Assembly: GCA_039801465.1 (NCBI GenBank)
Contig: JBDRUT010000017.1
Coordinates: 1 to 38,394, forward strand
Direction of reading: 5' to 3'
Origin: JAOABV01 sp039801465
GTDB lineage: Bacteria > Hydrothermota > Tepidihabitantia > Tepidihabitantales > CAIPLT01
Length of the DNA stretch: 38,394 bases
Shown here piece by piece: positions 33,124 through 38,394 of the stretch. The notes below the pieces were generated by a model. That model made no database searches. It was given only the letters and a program-made list of their open reading frames with translations, and was not told the origin of the DNA. Made by a program: the position numbers and the translations under genes. Positions within the stretch are counted from its first letter, which is position 1; every line of letters begins with the position of its first letter.

Positions 33124-33197
33124 GGCAGACCGATAGGCGAGCCGGTCGGCAAGCCAGGGGGCAAGCCGAGGGGCATACCGGTCGGCAGCCCACTGGC
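33124..33197 (+). repeat. GC-rich 12-bp minisatellite
   Basis: GGC recurs at 33124, 33136, 33148, 33160, 33172 and 33184 at exactly 12-bp spacing, then at 33195. The degenerate unit resembles GGCAAGCCGGGT. Read on the plus strand in the frame beginning GGC it gives a four-residue repeat, Gly-X-Pro-X (GRPIGEPVGKPG, then GKPRGIPVGSPL). It is the most GC-rich patch of the window. Confidence 0.85.
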
Positions 33198-33517
33198 TTA
33201 CCTGTCCAACTACCAAATCTACAAATTTTTAGATTGTCCACCTGACTGCCTATTAATCTAACCAATGGACTATCAATAGGATAATAGAACGAGTTGTATA
33301 ATCGATTGTTCATTAGGTCAAACAGGCCGGCTGTTAAAGATATTGCTGATTTATTTTACTTGAAGGATTAATATTGGTGATATTTTTATTAAAAATGGAA
33401 GAAAAGCGATATGTCCATTTTAAATTTAACAAAATTTCTACAAAACTTGATTAACTTTTGGAAATCTATCCGTAAAATATTCTACTTGGATTCAAATTCT
33501 TTTACAGAATTTTAATC

Positions 33518-34633
33518 TTATTTTCCCTTAAATACAAATAGACTTGCTAAGGTTAGAAATGCTGCGGATAACATTACCGGCCGATAACCCAAACTACCAA
33601 CGACTCCACCAATTAAAGGTCCAATAATTCCTGATAGACTCATTAAAGAATTGAATGCTCCGACTGCAGTTGCACGTTCTTCATTATGTTCCATTAAATA
33701 TTTTAATGTGCCTAAATATAGACAGGACCAAGATAAAGCGAGTAAGACTTGAAATGGTAAAATTTGCCAATGATTCTGACATATAGAGAAGATCACAAAT
33801 GTAATTGCAGAAAAGATTAAGCCTGCGGTTATAAGACGAGTGCTTTTATAGCGGTCAAGATATGGTAAAAACAGAAATTGACCAAAAGCGTTAATTGCAT
33901 AAATCACACCAATCCAGAATTTATTAGCACCAAGTTGCGCAAGATAAATTGGAAAGATTGCCCAAATACCAAAAGCACCTGCATGGCGCATCAGAAATGT
34001 TAAATACACTCTCCAGTTTCTTTTAATTACCGAAAAGTCAAAAAATTCTTGTTTTATGCTTACAGGCGTTTTCTTTAGAGAAAATATTGCTAAAATAAAT
34101 GTGATAAAGAAGATGACTCCAGCTAAAATAAAGAGTTTATAATAGACCGCGACTATTCCAGCAACGATTGAGCCGACTCCCCATCCTAATGAACCTATTG
34201 CACTAAATTTTCCTAATGTGTTATTCTTCTCATAAGCGTAGGTTAAAAGTGCTGCAGGAAATATCCCAACTGCAAAACCAGCCAAAGCACGAACTGCAAA
34301 TAATGTTGTGAGATTTTTAATTAGTAAATGAGCAAAGAATGCGATTGACGAAATACCCAGACCTAAAACAATATAACGCTTCCTGCCTCTTAAATCAGAA
34401 AGTCTACCAAATAAAATACCAGCAACAAAGACCATTGTATGATAAGTTGAAACGACTAAACCAATTTTTGCGGGCTGAGCACCAAGACCTTGGGCAATTA
34501 ACGGAATATAAATTAAAATTAAAGTTGGAGCAAGATTAGCCAGAAATTGGATTGTGAAGAGTGCGGTCAATGAGAAGTGCGATATTAATCTTTTTTCTTT
34601 TTGGTCTTGGTTACTAAATGTTGTTCTACCCAA
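33518..34633 (-). CDS. Major facilitator superfamily transporter
   Basis: Inner-membrane secondary transporter of unknown substrate, with about 11-12 hydrophobic helices in 371 residues. The MFS motif A between helices 2 and 3 is clear: GILFGRLSDLRGRKRYIV. Helix-rich pairs such as LAGFAVGIFPAALLTYAY and the late GAFNSLMSLSGIIGPLIGGVVGSLGYRP match drug/sugar-efflux-type MFS proteins. The longest frame starts at TTG 34633 and overlaps hypB by 49 nt. A later TTG, just before ALFTIQFLANLAP, would remove the overlap and the polar head. The start is therefore uncertain. It is last in the purA-hypB-MFS transcript. Confidence 0.85.
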   Translation of the reverse strand: MGRTTFSNQDQKEKRLISHFSLTALFTIQFLANLAPTLILIYIPLIAQGLGAQPAKIGLVVSTYHTMVFVAGILFGRLSDLRGRKRYIVLGLGISSIAFFAHLLIKNLTTLFAVRALAGFAVGIFPAALLTYAYEKNNTLGKFSAIGSLGWGVGSIVAGIVAVYYKLFILAGVIFFITFILAIFSLKKTPVSIKQEFFDFSVIKRNWRVYLTFLMRHAGAFGIWAIFPIYLAQLGANKFWIGVIYAINAFGQFLFLPYLDRYKSTRLITAGLIFSAITFVIFSICQNHWQILPFQVLLALSWSCLYLGTLKYLMEHNEERATAVGAFNSLMSLSGIIGPLIGGVVGSLGYRPVMLSAAFLTLASLFVFKGK

Positions 34634-35253
34634 TTAAACCATTCAGTAAGACCTTGCTCGGTTTTACAGGAAGTTTTGATTATCTCCAGAGATGGTTGAA
34701 TCATTCTTAATGACTTTTCCAGTGCAAGAAAATCGAAATCCACATAAGGCAATAAATCAATTTTATTAATTATTAATAAATCGGCTTTAGAGAACATTAA
34801 AGGATATTTTGCCGGTTTATCCGCACCTTCAGGTGTTGAGAGTAACATTACATTATAATGGACTCCTAAATTAAATTCTGCTGGGCACACCAGATTACCA
34901 ACATTTTCAATCAAAAGTAAATCGATTTTTTTATAATCAAGTTTTGATAGGACCTGGGAAAGCATAAATGCATCAAGATGACATGCGCCATCAGTATTGA
35001 TTTGATAGACCTCGCCACCGGCTTTGAGCACACGCTTGGCATCTAAATCGCCTTTGATATCGCCTTCGATCACAAATATTTTTAGTTTATTCTTAAAATG
35101 GGCAACAGTTTTTTCAATTAAAGCAGTTTTACCTGAGCCTGGTGCAGACATTATATTAATTGCAGTAAGCTTTTCTTGGTCAAACTTTTTTCTGTGTTCT
35201 TCTGCCAAGGCATCATTTGATGCTAAAACCCGGTTCAACATTGGTATTCTCAT
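34585..35253 (-). CDS. hypB: Hydrogenase/urease nickel-incorporation GTPase HypB
   Basis: GTPase that helps load nickel into [NiFe]-hydrogenase with HypA. I start it at ATG 35253 (MRIPMLNRVLA), 6 nt after GGAG, giving 222 residues; the frame extends upstream only to a TTG in that ribosome-binding site. P-loop SAPGSGKTALIEKT (about 35-48), EGDIKGDLDAKRV, then the metal-site Cys-His in TDGACHLDA and Cys in ENVGNLVCPAEF, and NKIDLLPYV. It lacks the N-terminal CxxCGC nickel motif and any His-rich stretch. No hypA or hydrogenase gene is nearby. Its first ~20 codons and ribosome-binding site are duplicated immediately upstream. Confidence 0.94.
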   Translation of the reverse strand: MRIPMLNRVLASNDALAEEHRKKFDQEKLTAINIMSAPGSGKTALIEKTVAHFKNKLKIFVIEGDIKGDLDAKRVLKAGGEVYQINTDGACHLDAFMLSQVLSKLDYKKIDLLLIENVGNLVCPAEFNLGVHYNVMLLSTPEGADKPAKYPLMFSKADLLIINKIDLLPYVDFDFLALEKSLRMIQPSLEIIKTSCKTEQGLTEWFNWVEQHLVTKTKKKKD

Positions 35254-35350
35254 ATAGAACTCCAAAAGTGTCTGTGTTCTTCTGCCAGTGTATCATTTGA
35301 TACTAAGACTCTTTTCAATATTTGTGTTCTCATATACAGCTCCAAAAGTA
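35191..35350 (-). repeat. 80-bp tandem duplication of the hypB start region
   Basis: 35191-35270 (ribosome-binding site, ATG and first ~20 codons of hypB) and 35271-35350 are imperfect copies at an exact 80-bp period; for example CTGTGTTCTTCTGCCA begins at 35192 and 35272, and TCCAAAAGT at 35261 and 35341. The downstream-facing copy (35271-35350) has diverged by about a fifth of positions. Confidence 0.9.
35250..35333 (-). CDS. Upstream ORF, a duplicated HypB N-terminus overlapping hypB
   Basis: The duplicated segment encodes a 27-residue peptide, MRTQILKRVLVSNDTLAEEH and then RHFWSSI, against MRIPMLNRVLASNDALAEEH in HypB. GGAG lies 6 nt before its ATG, as in hypB. Since the duplication is 80 bp (not a multiple of three), the frame shifts across the junction and ends in TGA overlapping the hypB ATG as ATGA. 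That is a classic translational-coupling arrangement. Codon changes are spread, several synonymous. It could be a functional leader or only a recent scar. Confidence 0.5.
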   Translation of the reverse strand: MRTQILKRVLVSNDTLAEEHRHFWSSI

Positions 35351-35372
35351 AATTTTTCTTAGATTATTCTTC

Positions 35373-36656
35373 TCATAAATAAAACTTAGAAGTGACTATG
35401 GTTTCTTCTCGCTTTTCGCCGACCGACAAAATTACAATTTTACAACCGGTTAATTCTTGAATTTTATCCAGGTAAACTTGGGCTTGTTTGGGTAGTTGGT
35501 TCCAATCGCGGATTTCTTTAATTGAACTTTGCCATCCTTCTATTTTTAGATATACTGGTTTTAGTTCTGCACTTAAATTAGGATTAAATTCTTTTAATGT
35601 TTCGCCTTTATAAGTATAGCCCGTGCATAGATAAATCTCTTTGAACTCATCTAAGACATCAAGTTTCGTAATTGCAATCTGGTTAATTCCATTAATTCGT
35701 GCAGTGTATCTAACTAAAGGTGCATCAAACCAACCACATCGTCTTGGTCTACCGGTTGTGGCACCAAATTCTCCACCGCGTGTTTGTAGTATTTTACCGT
35801 TTTCATCAAACAGTTCAGTTGGAAACGGACCCATACCAACTCGGGTTGTATAGGCTTTAGCAACTCCGATTAGATTATCAATACGGTTTGGTCCGATACC
35901 AAGTCCAATGCAAATTCCACCAGCTGATGGTGATGATGATGTTACAAATGGATAAGTGCCGTGGTCAATATCTAATAAAGTGCCTTGCGCGCCTTCAAAT
36001 AGAATCTTCTTTTTCTGTTCATATGCCGAGTTAATAAACTCCGAACCATCAATCGCCATATTACCGAATTCGGCAATATAAGCTTGATACTCGTCATAGA
36101 TTTTTTTCTCGGACAAAGGTTCGGCTTTATATAGTTCCATTAATAAGAAGTTCTTTTGAGCAAGATTGCGCTTTAACTTTTCCCGAAAAATTTCTTCGTC
36201 TTTTAAGTCACCAAATCGGATTCCGATGCGTGCGTATTTATCTTCATAACATGGACCTATACCGCGAGTAGTAGTGCCAATTTTTTTATTGCCCAACGCT
36301 TCTTCTCGAAATTTATCAATTGCTTTGTGATATGGTAGAATTAAGTGCGCCTTGAAATCAATAAACAATCTATTCTCAAAACTAATATTGACTGATTTGA
36401 TTTGTTGTAATTCTTCTTTAAGCACTTCCAAATCAAGAACACAACCACTTCCAATAATACAGACTGATTTAGGATTTAGAATACCTGAGGGAATCTGATG
36501 AAAAGCAAAACGGATACCATTCCAATAGACGGTATGACCAGCATTTGGTCCGCCTTGATAGCGAGCAATAATATCATAATTTGGGGCAAGGAAGTCAATT
36601 ATTTTTCCTTTGCCTTCATCACCCCATTGCAGACCAATGATTCCTAAACTTGGCAT
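35373..36656 (-). CDS. purA: Adenylosuccinate synthetase
   Basis: Converts IMP, aspartate and GTP to adenylosuccinate on the path to AMP. 427 residues, normal. Opening GLQWGDEGKGKIIDFL is the family GTP/IMP loop, GGPNAGHTV follows, then TTRGIGPCYEDKYARIGIR, FEGAQGTLLDIDHGTYPFVTSSSP and TTGRPRRCGWFDAPLVRYT. It is the first gene of a minus-strand transcript with hypB and the MFS gene. No Shine-Dalgarno and no convincing promoter boxes were found immediately upstream. Confidence 0.98.
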   Translation of the reverse strand: MPSLGIIGLQWGDEGKGKIIDFLAPNYDIIARYQGGPNAGHTVYWNGIRFAFHQIPSGILNPKSVCIIGSGCVLDLEVLKEELQQIKSVNISFENRLFIDFKAHLILPYHKAIDKFREEALGNKKIGTTTRGIGPCYEDKYARIGIRFGDLKDEEIFREKLKRNLAQKNFLLMELYKAEPLSEKKIYDEYQAYIAEFGNMAIDGSEFINSAYEQKKKILFEGAQGTLLDIDHGTYPFVTSSSPSAGGICIGLGIGPNRIDNLIGVAKAYTTRVGMGPFPTELFDENGKILQTRGGEFGATTGRPRRCGWFDAPLVRYTARINGINQIAITKLDVLDEFKEIYLCTGYTYKGETLKEFNPNLSAELKPVYLKIEGWQSSIKEIRDWNQLPKQAQVYLDKIQELTGCKIVILSVGEKREETIVTSKFYL

Positions 36657-36744
36657 TATCTTATTGTTCTGTGTCAGTAATTATGAATGCGACTATTATT
36701 TTGACAGATAATTCCTAAATCTTGCATTCTCTTGATTTTGTCTT

Positions 36745-36767
36745 GAAAAATCTAATCAGCGGATTAG
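36745..36767 (-). terminator. Possible intrinsic terminator of the porV-like gene
   Basis: On the minus strand CTAATC-CGCT-GATTAG is followed by ATTTTTC, about 65 nt after the stop of the gene at 36830. The stem is only 6 bp and AT-rich, so it is weak, but position and U tract fit. Confidence 0.4.
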
Positions 36768-36829
36768 GGTAATTAACTGTGCTGGTGTTAACTCTTAAAT
36801 TCAGCATCATCTTAATTTGGGCAACAAGA

Positions 36830-37954
36830 TTAGAAACGATAGGTAAATGAGAATTTGTAGTTAGAAGTCTCAAAATCGTAAATCATTTGGTCATTACCGA
36901 CATCTAATTGAAATCCGCGATAATGGATACCAATACCAAGAGTCAAGCCAATTTTATTAAATTTACCACCATGTTTTGTAAAGAGGTATTCTGGTAAAGA
37001 TAAATATTGTTCATCACCAGATGCATTAATAACTCTGACACCACCACGAGCACCTTCTAAATCTTCAAAGTAGCCAATGCGTAGAGAAAATATATCATAT
37101 AGCCAGGTTTCTACGCCAAAACTCTTCCATGCTGACCAAAGTTCATAATTCAACTTTTGAGTGAAAGTTTTTTCTTCGTTTGGGTCATAAAAAATTCCGA
37201 CTAGAACCTTAGTAATTTCGGTTGTAATATTTACTTTTATAATTTGATTTTCAACCGGCGTGTATTTCACACCCAATCTTAACATTCTGGGTAATGGGTC
37301 AGATTCGCCACTTGTAGAAAATGAAATATTCGGTCCAATATTAGCAATTGAAGCACCTACTGAGAGAAATCTGAATGGTTTATATAAAACACCAGCATCA
37401 AACGCCCAACTCATTCCAATGCCCCCGCTCGTGCCACGTAATTCTTCAATTGCACCAAAAACCCAATCTGGCACAAGATAAGAATAGATAAATTTTGCTG
37501 AAAATCCTGTGGCAACATTAGTGGATGCTTTGAATCCATAACTACCGCTAACTGCAACATCAAATGTCGTATATTTGCCAAGATAATTACCATTATTGTC
37601 AATGACATCAGTTTCACCGGTTGTTAGATAAATCAGATTAAAAGCGATTGTTCCCTGCTTGCGCAAAGCATGACTAAACCCTAAATATTCATAATACATG
37701 CCTGGGTAGAGACCGGGCAACCAATTAGAATGCATCAAAGTTGCATAACTACTGTTTAGGAATCCCAGACCACCAGGATTATAATAAGGTGCGGTTGCAT
37801 CATCAGCAATTGCCGCAAAAGCACCACCAAGACTCGTTGGTCGTGCTCCAGGCCAGATCATTAAAAATACCGCACCAGGATATTCGCTGGTGTAAGTTAT
37901 ATTAATTGCAGCCAATAAAATAATTAATAGTCCAAGTTTTTTGTGTGTCTTCAC
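36830..37954 (-). CDS. PorV/PorQ-family outer-membrane protein (PorV-like)
   Basis: 374 residues from a GTG start at 37954, which follows AGGAGG by 5 nt, the best ribosome-binding site in the window. Signal peptide: two basic residues then LGLLIILLAAINITYTS. The mature start GARPTSLGGAFAAIADDATAPYYNPGGLGFL is the hallmark of PorV-type barrels, followed by regular amphipathic strands and a terminal Phe (FSFTYRF). PorV shuttles T9SS cargo to the surface sortase complex; a member of the wider family could instead be a general transporter. It stands alone between purA and the gene at the right edge, and is oriented divergently from the latter. Confidence 0.85.
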   Translation of the reverse strand: MKTHKKLGLLIILLAAINITYTSEYPGAVFLMIWPGARPTSLGGAFAAIADDATAPYYNPGGLGFLNSSYATLMHSNWLPGLYPGMYYEYLGFSHALRKQGTIAFNLIYLTTGETDVIDNNGNYLGKYTTFDVAVSGSYGFKASTNVATGFSAKFIYSYLVPDWVFGAIEELRGTSGGIGMSWAFDAGVLYKPFRFLSVGASIANIGPNISFSTSGESDPLPRMLRLGVKYTPVENQIIKVNITTEITKVLVGIFYDPNEEKTFTQKLNYELWSAWKSFGVETWLYDIFSLRIGYFEDLEGARGGVRVINASGDEQYLSLPEYLFTKHGGKFNKIGLTLGIGIHYRGFQLDVGNDQMIYDFETSNYKFSFTYRF

Positions 37955-37960
37955 CTAGGC

Positions 37961-37966
37961 CTCCTA
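37961..37966 (-). promoter_or_regulatory. Strong Shine-Dalgarno AGGAGG for the porV-like gene
   Basis: On the minus strand AGGAGG precedes CCTAG and then GTG 37954. It decides the GTG start. TTGACA lies further upstream (about 37998-37993), but a -10 at 17-18 nt is poor. Confidence 0.7.
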
Positions 37967-37997
37967 GAAAATAACCCATATGCTTCTGACTTCTTGT

Positions 37998-38203
37998 CAA
38001 AAAGCATAGAGTTAGCGACAATTTGATTCTGTCGCTTCGCTTTATTTCTTCTCTGCGAATTTTCTTTTAAGTATTTAAGCAAAGACCTTTAGGTTTCGAT
38101 AGTATTTTATTATAGATATTTTCTCAATAAAAGTCAAGAGCAATTAAAATAACGGTAATGTATAATATTTTGTGTAAATTTAGAATTGAAATGTTTAAAA
38201 TAA
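37998..38203. other. Intergenic region before the last gene
   Basis: AT-rich with no ORF. TATAAT at 38161-38166 could be a -10 for the rightward gene, giving a leader of ~90 nt; no convincing -35 is seen. Confidence 0.4.
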
Positions 38204-38264
38204 AGGTGTATCCTCCTATGATGTTTAAACTAAATAATAAATAATAAGAAAGGAGAACACACCT
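38204..38264 (+). promoter_or_regulatory. Hairpin that would mask the ribosome-binding site of the last gene
   Basis: AGGTGTATCCTCCT (38204-38217) can pair with AGGAGAACACACCT (38251-38264) at 12 of 14 positions, around a 33-nt loop. The 3' arm contains the Shine-Dalgarno (A)AGGAG of the gene beginning at 38265, and the 5' arm supplies an anti-Shine-Dalgarno CTCCT. Confidence 0.5.
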
Positions 38265-38394
38265 ATTAGACCATATAACTTACATATCAGCAAGAAAAAG
38301 TATAATAATCCCTGGCGAGAGATCAAGCATTATTTAGATGATGACTGGGATAATGACGACTTGTGTCAAGCAATGAAAGAAACCCTCAAACAAC
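38265..38394 (+). CDS. Start of an unidentified protein, cut by the right edge
   Basis: A frame open to the window end reads IRPYNLHISKKKYNNPWREI and continues KHYLDDDWDNDDLCQAMKET. It is charged and looks like real protein. AAGGAG at 38250-38255 is a proper ribosome-binding site, but the first in-frame candidate at suitable distance is ATT (38265), a rare start best known from infC. Upstream in-frame ATA codons are too close to or before the site, and the first ATG comes much later. I do not recognise the family; a transposase or a regulated small protein are both possible. The 5' leader can fold to hide the site. Confidence 0.55.
   Translation, partial: MRPYNLHISKKKYNNPWREIKHYLDDDWDNDDLCQAMKETLKQ

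Larger units (their letters stand above)
32662..33517. other. Gene-free region between era and the MFS gene
   Basis: Contains dispersed repeat copy B (32732-32800) and a GC-rich 12-bp minisatellite (33124-33197). The minus-strand frame 33041-33313 is produced by the minisatellite and is not supported. A plus-strand open frame from 32995 to 33261 lacks any start codon. The remainder is AT-rich and unremarkable. Confidence 0.55.

Noticed and set aside
33041..33313. 90-codon minus-strand Cys/Pro-rich ORF
   Set aside because: Its core is the antisense of the 12-bp minisatellite; no start context or family support.

Overview
The window is AT-rich, gene-dense bacterial chromosome. Two proteins end in type IX secretion (T9SS) type A sorting domains, two are PorV/PorQ-like outer-membrane proteins, and there is an Lpt lipopolysaccharide-export block. 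This points to a diderm of the wider FCB group. The mix of short T9SS proteins, PorV/PorQ paralogues and a KOW-domain orphan recalls candidate phylum WOR-3 (Stahlbacteria)-type genomes. That placement is inference from gene content, not from a marker alignment.

Layout. 1-504: 3' end of a T9SS cargo gene. 505-1706: non-coding, with a 126-bp tandem repeat array. 1707-8920 (+): pyrG, an LpxL-like acyltransferase, lptC, an OstA/LptA-like gene, lptB, a possible 51-aa ORF, rpoN and a ComEA-like gene. 9579-9992 (+): archease. 10109-13116 (-): lspA followed by two tandem cysteine desulfurases with a decayed fragment between them. 13488-15482 (+): adk, map, infA, rpmJ, the upstream half of a usual ribosomal-protein operon, which stops at rpmJ. 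16373-17215 (-): an MscS channel. 17545-19350 (+): a second T9SS cargo protein. 19326-25973 (-): a tightly overlapping five-gene operon (TMTC-like membrane/TPR protein, GT4 glycosyltransferase, B12-type radical SAM, CapK/PaaK-like adenylate-forming enzyme, second radical SAM). 26251-32661 (+): topA, a KOW-domain protein, a PorQ-like protein, accA, era. 33518-36656 (-): purA, hypB, an MFS transporter. 36830-37954 (-): a PorV-like protein. 38265 to the right edge (+): the start of an unidentified gene.

Two themes cut across the window. First, many genes have a clear -35/-10 promoter whose -10 box ends only 5-10 nt before the ATG, with no Shine-Dalgarno sequence. This implies leaderless or nearly leaderless mRNAs for pyrG, archease, lspA, adk, infA, mscS, the 17545 gene, topA, the KOW gene and porQ. 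A minority (rpmJ, hypB, the porV-like gene, the gene at the right edge) have good Shine-Dalgarno sites. Second, the DNA carries several imperfect tandem duplications of gene ends: a cysteine desulfurase 3' fragment, an 80-bp copy of the hypB start that forms an upstream ORF overlapping hypB, and a short duplication of the map 3' end that now serves as the infA promoter. Other unexplained structure includes an inverted dispersed repeat pair (15597/32732), a GC-rich 12-bp minisatellite, a possible structured RNA after rpmJ, and a hairpin that would mask the ribosome-binding site of the last gene.

Functionally, most genes are housekeeping (CTP, adenylate and AMP synthesis, translation, topoisomerase I, fatty-acid synthesis, Fe-S/sulfur supply) or envelope biogenesis (lipid acylation, Lpt transport, lipoprotein processing, T9SS). 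The minus-strand operon at 19.3-26.0 kb is the main accessory locus and probably makes or modifies a surface glycan or lipid.
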